A stretch of 47,875 bases of DNA, taken from assembly GCA_964566025.1 (NCBI GenBank), contig CAZMHF010000009.1, forward strand, positions 1-47,875, read 5' to 3'. Position numbers and translations under genes: made by a program. The notes below the pieces were generated by a model. That model was given only the letters and a program-made list of their open reading frames with translations, did no database searches and had not been told where the DNA came from. Origin of the DNA: RGIG8306 sp964566025. Its GTDB lineage: Bacteria; Bacillota; Clostridia; Lachnospirales; Lachnospiraceae. Shown here in pieces: positions 8,607-16,189 of the stretch (positions are counted from its first letter, which is position 1; every line of letters begins with the position of its first letter).

Positions 8607-8643
8607 TCATAAGTAAAAGGATTGTAAGAAGTCCTTCAAAAAT

Positions 8644-8679
8644 AAAAACCGCTGAAGTTGCAAAACTTCAGCGGTTTTT
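8644..8679. terminator. Bidirectional rho-independent terminator
   Basis: aaaaaccgctgaagtt, a GCAA loop, then aacttcagcggttttt: a 16-bp perfect stem with A and T tracts on both sides. It serves the plus-strand gene ending at 8606 and the minus-strand gene ending at 8760. Confidence 0.92.
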
Positions 8680-8681
8680 GT

Positions 8682-8748
8682 GTGCTAGTAACCCATCCCA
8701 GCAGCTTCGCTGCTATTTCAGTGGGAGCTTGAACTTCCCTGGGAGGTT
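8682..8748 (-). repeat. Interspersed hairpin element, copy D
   Basis: Read on the minus strand it runs aacctcc, a hairpin with loop ttcaag (arms GGG(a)AG/CTCCC), then actga, a hairpin AGCAGC-gaa-GCTGCT, and gggttactagcac. The same order with partly different stems is found in copy A (24318-24378). It lies between the stop codon of the DUF1846 gene and its terminator. Confidence 0.7.
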
Positions 8749-8759
8749 AAATAGCAATG

Positions 8760-10232
8760 TTACTTTAATAATTCATGAATTGGCTCGTTTGTTAAATCAA
8801 TGCCAAGTGTTTTGTAGGTTTTTATATCAACACTAGAGGGGATTCCCGATGTATGTGCTGGACAGGCACGAAGCTTTGGTAATTGTTCAAGGGCAATGCG
8901 AGCGTTTTCATCTGTTGCGGCACTAACGGATAAAGCAATCAATACTTCATCAGAATGTAGACGCGGATTTTTGCTGCCCAGATAAGCTGTTTTTAGAAAT
9001 TGAATTGGCTCTAAGGCGGCAGGTGAAATCAGATCAACAGAAGGGTCGATATTTCCTAAATATTTCACACAGTTTAGCAATAAAGCGGCAAGTGGCCCAA
9101 GTAAATCGCTTGTCTTTCCTGTGACAAAATGTCCGTCAGGCAATTCCAATGCTGCTGTAGATTTGTCAATTTCTTTTGCATAAGAAAGAGTTTGTGCCAC
9201 GACAGGGCGATCGCTTTTGGTGATTTTTAATTGCTCCATAATCATTTGAATTTTAAAGACTTCTTGGTCAGTAGCTTTGTCAAAAACAAGAGCATTTGCA
9301 GCCTTATAGTAGCGGCGAATAATTTCTTGTTTTGATGCTTCACAACAAATGTCGTCATCAATAATGCAACGGCCAACCATATTTACACCCATATCGGTTG
9401 GAGATTTATAAGGGCTGTATTGATAAATTTTTTCAAATGTAGCATTTAGGACAGGGAAAATCTCGATATCTCGATTGTAATTAACCGCTGTTTCGCCATA
9501 CGCCTCTAGATGAAATGAATCAATTAAGTTAATGTCATCTAAATCCGCAGTAGCTGCCTCATAGGCGAGATTAATCGGATGCTTTAAAGGGATATTCCAA
9601 ATGGGAAATGTCTCGAATTTTGCATAACCAGCTTTGATACCGTGTTTGTGGTCGTGATAAAGTTGTGAAAGACAAACGGCCATTTTTCCGCTTCCAGGTC
9701 CTGGAGCTGTTAGTATAACAAGTGGTTTTGTGGTTTTGATGTAATCGTTTTTACCGTAACCTTCGTCACTAACAATCAATGAAACATTTTGTGGATAACC
9801 TTCGATAGGGTAGTGAATATAGACAACAATACCAAGTGCTTCGAGTTTTTCTTTGAATAAGTTAGAGGAACGTTCGCCGTTGTACTGTGTAATCACAACA
9901 CTACCAACATATAATCCTTTGCTTTTGTAAATATTGATAAGGCGTAAAACATCTAAATCATAAGTAAGACCGATGTCACCATGAACTTTGGCTTTCTCAA
10001 TATCAATGGCACTTATCGCAATAACAAGCTCTGCTTGATCGGCCATAGAAAGTAACATTTGAAGCTTGCTGTCTGCGGCAAAGCCTGGAAGAACACGAGC
10101 GGCATGGAAATCGTCATAGAGCTTTCCACCAAATTCAAGATAAAGCTTATCGCCAAATTGTTTGATACGATCTTTGATATGCTTTGATTGTAATGTTAAG
10201 TATTTTTGATTGTCAAATCCGACCTTATCCAT
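8760..10232 (-). CDS. DUF1846 (UPF0371) family protein
   Basis: 490 residues matching the full-length DUF1846 family: start MDKVGFDNQKYLTLQS, then KLYLEFGGKLYDDFHAARVLPGF, APGPGSGKMAVCLSQLYHD (a P-loop-like phosphate site near 194) and a C-terminal alpha/beta region ending NEPIHELLK. The family is widespread in Firmicutes and has solved structures, but its reaction is not established to my knowledge. A frame extension to 10256 would use TTG and encode the ribosome site itself, so ATG 10232, seven bases after gaaggtgat, is the start. It has its own promoter on the minus strand. Confidence 0.88.
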   Translation of the reverse strand: MDKVGFDNQKYLTLQSKHIKDRIKQFGDKLYLEFGGKLYDDFHAARVLPGFAADSKLQMLLSMADQAELVIAISAIDIEKAKVHGDIGLTYDLDVLRLINIYKSKGLYVGSVVITQYNGERSSNLFKEKLEALGIVVYIHYPIEGYPQNVSLIVSDEGYGKNDYIKTTKPLVILTAPGPGSGKMAVCLSQLYHDHKHGIKAGYAKFETFPIWNIPLKHPINLAYEAATADLDDINLIDSFHLEAYGETAVNYNRDIEIFPVLNATFEKIYQYSPYKSPTDMGVNMVGRCIIDDDICCEASKQEIIRRYYKAANALVFDKATDQEVFKIQMIMEQLKITKSDRPVVAQTLSYAKEIDKSTAALELPDGHFVTGKTSDLLGPLAALLLNCVKYLGNIDPSVDLISPAALEPIQFLKTAYLGSKNPRLHSDEVLIALSVSAATDENARIALEQLPKLRACPAHTSGIPSSVDIKTYKTLGIDLTNEPIHELLK

Positions 10233-10287
10233 AATATCACCTTCACTAATTGCCAAATAAAAATGGCGTATTTGTTCATATCTTAGT

Positions 10288-10316
10288 AGTATACAATATT
10301 TTTTTTATCTTTGCAA
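10288..10316 (-). promoter_or_regulatory. Sigma-A promoter for the DUF1846 gene
   Basis: On the minus strand: TTGCAA (10311-10316), 17-nt spacer, TATACT (10288-10293). Confidence 0.75.
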
Positions 10317-10371
10317 TTCTCACTCGGAATCTACTTCACTTAAAAATAGAGAACTTACTTTGAAGGTTGAA

Positions 10372-10421
10372 CAGAATTTTTTGTAGATGACCTTGCAATC
10401 AAATTCTGAATAAGGTACTAT
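10372..10421 (+). promoter_or_regulatory. Promoter with flanking inverted repeat, PurF-like operon
   Basis: TTGCAA (10393-10398), 17-nt spacer, TACTAT (10416-10421). A perfect 8-bp inverted repeat CAGAATTT (10372-10379) / AAATTCTG (10401-10408) brackets the -35 box and is a candidate operator. No regulator can be assigned, although a DtxR-like regulator lies in the same transcription unit. Confidence 0.6.
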
Positions 10422-10456
10422 AGAGACTGACAAAGATATTAGATGGAGGAGAAACA

Positions 10457-11860
10457 ATGGGTGGCTTTTTTGGAGTAGCATCAAAGACAGATTGTGTATT
10501 TGACTTGTTTTTTGGAACGGATTATCATTCGCACTTAGGGACAAGACGAGGTGGGATGGCAGTATATGGAGAGAAAGGTTTTGATAGAGCGATTCATAAT
10601 ATTGAAAATTCACCATTCCGCACAAAATTCGAGAAAGATGTTCTTACGATGAAAGGCTATATGGGTATCGGATGTATTTCGGATTATGAGCCACAACCAC
10701 TGATTGTTCGTTCACATCATGGAACCTATGCGATTACAACGGTAGGTAGAATCAATAACACAGAGGAAATTGTTGCGAAAATATTTCACAATGGAAATAC
10801 TCATTTTTTAGAAATGAGCGGTGGAGATATTAATGCAACAGAATTAGTAGCAGCCATTATTAATCAAAAAGAAAATCTTATCGACGGAATTACCTATGCA
10901 CAACAATTGATTGAAGGATCCATGACGATTTTATTGATGAATGCAAAAGGGATTTATGCAGCGAGAGATCGAGTTGGTAGAACACCAATTTCTATTGGCA
11001 AAAAGGAAAACTCCTTTTGTATTTCGTTTGAAAGCTTTGCATATCTTAATTTGGGATATACAGAATACAAAGAATTAGGCCCTGGAGAGATTGTTGTTGT
11101 TACATCAGATGCTGTGAAAACGCTTGTACAGCCAGGTGAGGATATGAAGATATGTACATTTTTATGGGTGTATTATGGTTATCCATCGTCCTCCTATGAA
11201 AATGTTAGCGTAGAGCAAATGCGTTATAATTGTGGCAGGAAATTAGCACAAAAAGATGATGTCGATGCAGATATTGTAGCAGGTGTTCCTGATTCAGGAA
11301 CGGCACATGCTGTTGGATATTCCAATGAATCATCGATTCCATTTTCAAGACCATTTATCAAATATACACCAACATGGCCGCGTTCATTTACGCCGATTAT
11401 TCAAAGTCAGCGAAATATGATTGCCAAAATGAAATTAATTCCAGTGCACGATTTAATTAAAGGCAAACGAATTCTTTTGATTGATGACTCGATTGTTAGA
11501 GGAACGCAATTAGGAGAGACAACAGACTTTTTGTATAGTAGTGGAGCAAGGGAAGTGCATATACGACCAGCTTGCCCACCTATTTTATTCGGATGTAAGT
11601 ACATTAGCTTCTCGCGTTCGACATCTGATATGGATTTGATGACCCGTCGAGTGATTGCCAAACTTGAGGGAGATAATACAACGTACGATTTACAGGAATA
11701 TACCAATCCTGATTCAGAAAAATACAAACAAATGGTAGAAGAAATTCGAAAAGAATTAAAATTCACATCATTGCAATTTAATCGTCTAGACGATATGTTA
11801 GATTCGGTTGGTATCGAGCGAAATAAGTTATGTACATATTGTTGGGATGGAAATGAATAA
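10457..11860 (+). CDS. PurF-like amidophosphoribosyltransferase paralogue lacking the N-terminal Cys
   Basis: 467 residues with the two-domain PurF layout. The N-terminal class II glutamine amidotransferase-like domain has HLGTRRGGMAVY in place of the usual HRGQ region. The C-terminal phosphoribosyltransferase domain carries the PRPP motif ILLIDDSIVRGTQ (about 339-351). True PurF begins Cys-Gly-(I/V) after processing and that Cys is the nucleophile. Here the start is MGGFFG, so the nucleophile is replaced by Gly and glutamine hydrolysis should not occur. A C-terminal LCTYCW pair may recall metal-cluster ligands. It may use ammonia, act on a different substrate or be regulatory. It lies 29 bp before a DtxR-like gene. 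The start has an excellent site (ggaggag). Confidence 0.85.
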   Translation: MGGFFGVASKTDCVFDLFFGTDYHSHLGTRRGGMAVYGEKGFDRAIHNIENSPFRTKFEKDVLTMKGYMGIGCISDYEPQPLIVRSHHGTYAITTVGRINNTEEIVAKIFHNGNTHFLEMSGGDINATELVAAIINQKENLIDGITYAQQLIEGSMTILLMNAKGIYAARDRVGRTPISIGKKENSFCISFESFAYLNLGYTEYKELGPGEIVVVTSDAVKTLVQPGEDMKICTFLWVYYGYPSSSYENVSVEQMRYNCGRKLAQKDDVDADIVAGVPDSGTAHAVGYSNESSIPFSRPFIKYTPTWPRSFTPIIQSQRNMIAKMKLIPVHDLIKGKRILLIDDSIVRGTQLGETTDFLYSSGAREVHIRPACPPILFGCKYISFSRSTSDMDLMTRRVIAKLEGDNTTYDLQEYTNPDSEKYKQMVEEIRKELKFTSLQFNRLDDMLDSVGIERNKLCTYCWDGNE

Positions 11861-11889
11861 ATAAACGAATCAAGAAAGAAAGGAATGCT

Positions 11890-12255
11890 ATGTACGAGTC
11901 GGGCGAAGATTATTTAGAGACAATTTTACTAATTAAAAAACGCAATGGGGCAGTTCGCTCGATTGATATTGCAAGAGAGCTTAATTATAGCAAGCCAAGT
12001 GTGAGTCGTGCAGTGGGGATTCTAAAAGAAGAAGGCTATATTATTGTGAATTTGGATGGCTATATTGACTTAACGGAAGTTGGTTATCAAAAAGCGAATG
12101 CTATTTATGAAAGACACAGCATTATTAAGCAGTTTTTAATTGATATTGTGGGCGTGAGTGAGGAAAATGCAGAGAAGGATGCGTGCCGAATTGAGCACCA
12201 TATTAGTGATGAAACATTTAAAAAAATAAAAGGTATGGTGAATCAACATGAATGA
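11890..12255 (+). CDS. DtxR/MntR-family metal-dependent regulator
   Basis: 121 residues. A winged helix-turn-helix (about 5-65: SIDIARELNYSKPSVSRAVGIL) is followed by the helical dimerisation and metal-binding domain. Candidate metal ligands in MntR-like positions are Asp7 and Glu10 (GEDYLETI), His in YERHSII, and the Glu-His-His cluster of CRIEHHIS. The C-terminal SH3-like domain of DtxR is absent, as in manganese-sensing MntR. It probably represses metal-uptake genes when Mn or Fe is bound. It follows the PurF-like gene by 29 bp and overlaps the next gene by 8 bp, so the three are one operon. Confidence 0.88.
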   Translation: MYESGEDYLETILLIKKRNGAVRSIDIARELNYSKPSVSRAVGILKEEGYIIVNLDGYIDLTEVGYQKANAIYERHSIIKQFLIDIVGVSEENAEKDACRIEHHISDETFKKIKGMVNQHE

Positions 12256-12532
12256 GACGACACGTATTTTGATTGTTTTGGCGATTTTTGCGCTTTGGAA
12301 TCTGGTGGTGTTTGCTATGTATGGAGCTGATAAAAGCAAGGCGAAACGCGGAAAATGGCGCATCCCAGAAAAAACATTGTTGTTAAGTGCTTTTCTTGGT
12401 GGCGGTATTGGAGCATTTTTAGGAATGCGAATTTTGCGACACAAAACAAAGCATCTACAATTTCAGATACTTGTTCCGATTTTTATGCTTATAAGTGTTG
12501 CTCTTGTGACAGGGATCATTTATTTCATTTGA
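12248..12532 (+). CDS. DUF1294 small membrane protein
   Basis: 94 residues. Hydrophobic segments lie at about 8-25, 44-60 and 73-93. Between the first two is the family signature YGADKSKAKRGKWRIPEKTLL, followed by GGIGAFLGM. These are the marks of DUF1294, whose function is unknown. It overlaps the upstream regulator by 8 bp, and its end overlaps the convergent ROK kinase gene by 13 bp. Confidence 0.88.
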   Translation: MNETTRILIVLAIFALWNLVVFAMYGADKSKAKRGKWRIPEKTLLLSAFLGGGIGAFLGMRILRHKTKHLQFQILVPIFMLISVALVTGIIYFI

Positions 12533-13398
12533 GTCAAGGCTAGATAAGCTAATTGTAGCGCACCTAAAATGCCTTGGTTGTCATTGCATGTGGGTGGAAT
12601 GATATAATCAGCAAGATTAGATAACTCCTTTGTGGCAATATAATTTGCAAGTTGGGATTTAACTTCCTTATGAATAAGTGGAAAGAGATGGCGTTGGTTC
12701 ATTACCCCGCCACCTAATACAATTTTCTTAGGGCTAAGTATTAAAATATAATTAGTTAGCGCTTGTCCGATATAATAAGCTTCCATTTCCCATGCTTCGT
12801 GAGAAGGGGGCAATAAAGAGGCTTCTATCCCGTAACGTTTTAAAATGGCTGGGCCAGAGGCAAGACCTTCAAAACAATGCGAGTGAAAAGGACAAACGCT
12901 TTCGCTAGAATCGCTAGGATGTTTTTGTAAAAGTATATGACCTGCTTCAGGGTGCAACATACCATGAAGCAGTTTTTTATTGCTCATAATTCCAGCACCG
13001 ATGCCAGTTCCAATTGTGATATATAGGCTATCTGAAATGCCTTGTAAAGCCCCAAAAGAGGCTTCACCTAATAACGAAGCATTGACATCGGTATCAAAAC
13101 CAATTGGGACGGATAGACTGTGATAAAAAGAATCTACTATCGGAAAGTTTCGCCATGCTTGCTTAGGCGTTGACGTAATCGTGCCGTATGTAGTTGAGTG
13201 AACATCTAAATCAATAGGGCCAAAACAGCCAATTCCAAGCGCTTTTATGGCATGAGAGGCAAAATACTTTGTAAGGGATGGCATGGTTATAGAAGGATCG
13301 TTAGTGGGAAAGGTTTTTTTGTCGAAAATATGGCCCCCTTCATCGCCAATAGCGCAGACCATTTTTGTTCCACCAGCTTCTAATGCACCTAGAATCAT
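12520..13398 (-). CDS. ROK-family sugar kinase (fructokinase/mannokinase-like)
   Basis: 292 residues. The ATP phosphate motif is GALEAGGTKMVCAIGDE (3-19), and FDTDVNASLLGEA carries the catalytic Asp. GTGIGAGI is the second phosphate motif, and HPEAGHI with CPFHSHCFEG gives the His-Cys zinc site of ROK proteins. Length and motifs fit the fructokinase branch (ScrK/GmuE-like), whose Bacillus member sits in a glucomannan operon. It would phosphorylate fructose or mannose at the 6-position. The mannan locus begins 440 bp away and its beta-mannosidase releases free mannose, so a mannose role is reasonable inference. The start has a clear aaggag site. The 3' end overlaps the convergent DUF1294 gene. 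Confidence 0.87.
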   Translation of the reverse strand: MILGALEAGGTKMVCAIGDEGGHIFDKKTFPTNDPSITMPSLTKYFASHAIKALGIGCFGPIDLDVHSTTYGTITSTPKQAWRNFPIVDSFYHSLSVPIGFDTDVNASLLGEASFGALQGISDSLYITIGTGIGAGIMSNKKLLHGMLHPEAGHILLQKHPSDSSESVCPFHSHCFEGLASGPAILKRYGIEASLLPPSHEAWEMEAYYIGQALTNYILILSPKKIVLGGGVMNQRHLFPLIHKEVKSQLANYIATKELSNLADYIIPPTCNDNQGILGALQLAYLALTQMK

Positions 13399-13418
13399 AA
13401 GAAAACTCCTTATCTATC

Positions 13419-13451
13419 ATGTTGTCAATACTTGCAGTTTGTGTACAACAT
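13419..13451. promoter_or_regulatory. Candidate operator between the ROK kinase and the small coiled-coil gene
   Basis: Inverted repeat ATGTTGT (13419-13425) / ACAACAT (13445-13451) with a 19-bp spacer, in the divergent intergenic region. No -35/-10 pair for the kinase gene could be fixed. The site is suggested by symmetry alone. Confidence 0.35.
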
Positions 13452-13496
13452 CTTCATAAAATATTATGTGAAGTATAGCATAAAAAAGAGAAAGTG

Positions 13497-13505
13497 TGTT
13501 ATAAT
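13497..13505 (+). promoter_or_regulatory. Extended -10 promoter
   Basis: TG-T-TATAAT (13497-13505) with no good -35, about 24 bp before ATG 13529. Confidence 0.6.
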
Positions 13506-13528
13506 ATATGAAAAACGGAGGTGTCGAT

Positions 13529-13786
13529 ATGGATATTATGAATTCAATTAATCAAATTGCAAAAAATGTGACAAATAAGACAAGTGATCTTATCGAAACA
13601 CAAAAAATCAACAACCAAATTCACAAAAAAGAGCAGGAAGTTGCGCGACTTCAAAAGAAAATAGGAAGCTTCTATTACAAGAAATATATCGAAGGCGAAA
13701 TGCTAGAAGATGAGGTAGCCGAGTGGTGTTACGAGATCAAGGAAAACAATGCCGAAATTGACAAATTAAATAGTGATTTAACTTAA
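13529..13786 (+). CDS. Small coiled-coil protein, unknown function
   Basis: 85 residues, almost entirely helical and charged. A heptad pattern runs from about 20 to 50 (INNQIHKKEQEVARLQKKIG), then YYKKYIEGE, and a second short helix to the end. There is no signal peptide or membrane segment. The ATG at 13508 precedes the ribosome site (ggaggt at 13517-13522), so ATG 13529 is the start. Similar small proteins with a coiled coil and a zinc ribbon occur in Clostridia, but no zinc ribbon is present here. It has its own promoter. Confidence 0.75.
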   Translation: MDIMNSINQIAKNVTNKTSDLIETQKINNQIHKKEQEVARLQKKIGSFYYKKYIEGEMLEDEVAEWCYEIKENNAEIDKLNSDLT

Positions 13787-13835
13787 TAAATTGAGTTAAT
13801 ACGATAAAATTAACTTAAAAAAGGCTAAAAAGTGC

Positions 13836-13885
13836 TTGCAAGCCCCAAAAACCTTTGTTATAATAAGCATAAGTTTCAACGAAAC
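13836..13885 (+). promoter_or_regulatory. Mannan-locus promoter and candidate LacI operator
   Basis: TTGCAA (13836-13841), 17-nt spacer, TATAAT (13859-13864). Immediately after the expected start of transcription lies the inverted repeat GTTTC-aac-GAAAC (13873-13885), well placed to be an operator for the LacI-type regulator coded at the end of the locus. The promoter is strong by sequence. The operator assignment is inference. Confidence 0.7.
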
Positions 13886-13919
13886 GAATACAATTATAAT
13901 ATAGTTAAGGAGTTTTACT

Positions 13920-14942
13920 ATGAGCGAACTAAAGATGATTTGTCCTGCTGTTCCTAATATGCCTTGGGTTGAAAAACCAGAAGGGATTGTTAATGCACCA
14001 GTATGGAGATACCCAGAAAATCCAATTATTGGACGTAATCCACTTGAAGGTGTTGCACGTATTTTCAATAGTGCTGTTATGCCTTATGAAGATCGTTTTG
14101 TAGGTGTTTTCCGTGGCGAGCAGACAAATGGTGTTTCATTTGTTTATTTGGGATGGAGTGATGATGCGATCCATTGGACATTTGAAAAAGACCGAATTAA
14201 CTTCGTAGACGAAGAAGGAAATTCATTTATGCCTAATTACGCATATGATCCTCGTCTTGTAAAAGTTGAAGATACGTATTACGTGATTTGGTGCCAAGAT
14301 TTCTATGGTGCAGCGATTGGTATGGCAAAAACACAAGATTTCAAAGTGTTCACACGTGTTGAAAATCCATTCTTACCATTTAATCGTAATGCGGTATTGT
14401 TCCCACGTAAGATCAATGGAAACTTTGTGATGTTAAGCCGTCCAAGTGATAGTGGACATACACCATTTGGCGATATTTTCTTAAGCGAGAGCAAGGATTT
14501 AGTTTATTGGGGAAAACACCGTCACGTTATGGGACGTAGTTATGAGTGGTGGGAATCACTTAAAATTGGTGGTGGAGCTGCTCCAATTGAAACAACAGAA
14601 GGGTGGTTGATGTTCTATCATGGTGTTGCTGGAACATGTAACGGTTACGTATATAGTATTGGTGGCGCTATTCTCGATATCAATGAACCATCAAAAGTAT
14701 TATATCGTTGTGAGAACTTCTTATTGACACCAGAAGAATGGTATGAAGAAAGAGGTTTCGTAAACAATGTTACATTCCCATGTGCTACTATTTGCGATAG
14801 CGATACAGGAAGAATTGCCATTTACTATGGAGCGGCAGATAGCTATGTAGGATTAGCATTTACACAATTAGAAGATGTTGTAAAGTATATCAAAGACCAT
14901 AGTGCAACAACATACGACGATACATCTGAAGGAAAAAGATAG
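13920..14942 (+). CDS. GH130 beta-1,4-mannooligosaccharide phosphorylase
   Basis: 340 residues, a five-bladed propeller of glycoside hydrolase family 130. The catalytic Asp is in NYAYDPRL (Asp110). Phosphate- and substrate-side motifs include ARIFNSAV, FRGEQ, SRPSDSGHTPFGDIF and GGGAAPIETTEGWL. Length and the N-terminal WRYPENPIIGRNP match the short GH130 subgroup typified by Ruminococcus RaMP2. These enzymes phosphorolyse beta-1,4-mannooligosaccharides from the non-reducing end to give alpha-mannose 1-phosphate. It is cytoplasmic, with no signal peptide. It is first in the operon, with a strong promoter and an aaggag site, and a stem-loop follows it. Subgroup assignment is from motifs and context. 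Confidence 0.9.
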   Translation: MSELKMICPAVPNMPWVEKPEGIVNAPVWRYPENPIIGRNPLEGVARIFNSAVMPYEDRFVGVFRGEQTNGVSFVYLGWSDDAIHWTFEKDRINFVDEEGNSFMPNYAYDPRLVKVEDTYYVIWCQDFYGAAIGMAKTQDFKVFTRVENPFLPFNRNAVLFPRKINGNFVMLSRPSDSGHTPFGDIFLSESKDLVYWGKHRHVMGRSYEWWESLKIGGGAAPIETTEGWLMFYHGVAGTCNGYVYSIGGAILDINEPSKVLYRCENFLLTPEEWYEERGFVNNVTFPCATICDSDTGRIAIYYGAADSYVGLAFTQLEDVVKYIKDHSATTYDDTSEGKR

Positions 14943-14957
14943 TTTGTAACAAATTGA

Positions 14958-14985
14958 AAGGGTTGTCATTTTTGTGGCAACCCTT
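14958..14985 (+). terminator. Intra-operon stem-loop (attenuator or processing site)
   Basis: aagggttgtca / tggcaaccctt, an 11-bp stem with one G-U pair and loop tttttg, followed by only a short, weak T run (cttac). It probably lowers expression of, or protects the RNA before, the downstream genes rather than ending the operon. Confidence 0.6.
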
Positions 14986-15025
14986 CTTACATGAAAACAA
15001 CTTAAAAAATAATGAGGTTATGGTT

Positions 15026-16189
15026 ATGTGGATTAATGAAATGAAGAATCATTTAACAGAAGATATCATTCCTTTTTGGAAGAGCTTGCGTGATGATGAA
15101 TTCGGTGGTTATTATGGTTATTGCGATGATGAGCTAAATATTGATAAGAAAGCAGATAAGGGATGTATTTTGCATAGCCGTATTTTATGGTTTTTTTCGA
15201 ATGCGTATACATTATTAAAAGACGAAACGTTATTAGATGAAGCAAACCATGCGTATAATTTCATAAAAGAAAAATGTATTGATCGTGAATATGGCGGTAT
15301 TTATTGGACAGTTTCTTATGATGGAAAGGTGGTTGATGATACAAAGCATACATACAATCAAGCATTTTGCATATATGCGATGGCATCCTTTTATGAGGCA
15401 AGCAAGAAAAAAGAAGCACTTGATTTATCCTATGAATTATATGATATAATTGAACAAAAGTGCACAGATTCCGTAGGTTTTTTAGAGGGATTTAATCGCT
15501 TTTTTGAACCTGTACCAAATGATAAACTTTCTGAAAATGGCATTATTGCCGAAAAAACGATGAATACGTTGCTACACGTATTTGAGGCCTATACAGAATT
15601 GTACCGCGTAACGGGCGATAAAAACGTAGCAAAACGACTTTATTTTATTATGGATATGTTTGTAGAGAAAATCTACAATCCAATTTTGAAAAGACAAGAA
15701 GTATTCTTTGACAAGAACTTAAATACCTTGATTGACTTGCATTCGTATGGGCATGATATTGAAAGCTCTTGGTTGTGTGATAGAGGTTTTGAAGTCTTAA
15801 AGGACAAGGAATATGAAGAAAAAGTAACAGCAGTTACCAAAGAATTAGCAAAGCATATTTACAAGCGTGCTTATGTGGAATCTTCTGTGCTAAATGAATG
15901 TGAAGCAGGCATTGACGATACAAATCGTATTTGGTGGGTTCAAGCAGAAGCGGTAATTGGTTTTTACAATGCGTATGAAAAAGATCCAACACAGGTTGCT
16001 TATTTAGAAGCAGCAAAAGATGTTTGGGAGTATATAAAGAAAAACGTCATTCATAAAGAATGTGGTGAATGGCATGCAAAGCTAAATGATAAGCACGAAC
16101 CAGTGAAGGGGGAGCCAATTGTTGAACCATGGAAATGCCCATATCACAATGGAAGAATGTGCATCGAGATAATTAGGAGGAATTCATAA
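15026..16189 (+). CDS. Cellobiose 2-epimerase (AGE family)
   Basis: 387 residues with the (alpha/alpha)6 barrel of the N-acylglucosamine 2-epimerase superfamily. Catalytic region motifs are DLHSYGHDIESSWL (His and Glu), WWVQAEAVIGF (Trp and Glu) and EPWKCPYHNGRMC (C-terminal His). It would epimerise the reducing-end sugar of beta-1,4-disaccharides, turning mannobiose into mannosyl-glucose for the next enzyme and cellobiose into glucosyl-mannose. An upstream TTG frame extension to 14954 runs through the stem-loop at 14958-14985 and is rejected. ATG 15026 is preceded by aatgagg at a suitable distance. It ends one base into the next gene's start (shared base 16189). Confidence 0.9.
   Translation: MWINEMKNHLTEDIIPFWKSLRDDEFGGYYGYCDDELNIDKKADKGCILHSRILWFFSNAYTLLKDETLLDEANHAYNFIKEKCIDREYGGIYWTVSYDGKVVDDTKHTYNQAFCIYAMASFYEASKKKEALDLSYELYDIIEQKCTDSVGFLEGFNRFFEPVPNDKLSENGIIAEKTMNTLLHVFEAYTELYRVTGDKNVAKRLYFIMDMFVEKIYNPILKRQEVFFDKNLNTLIDLHSYGHDIESSWLCDRGFEVLKDKEYEEKVTAVTKELAKHIYKRAYVESSVLNECEAGIDDTNRIWWVQAEAVIGFYNAYEKDPTQVAYLEAAKDVWEYIKKNVIHKECGEWHAKLNDKHEPVKGEPIVEPWKCPYHNGRMCIEIIRRNS

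Noticed and set aside
14954..15025. Longer N-terminus of cellobiose 2-epimerase
   Set aside because: It uses TTG and runs through the stem-loop at 14958-14985. Homologous sequence begins near MWINEMK.
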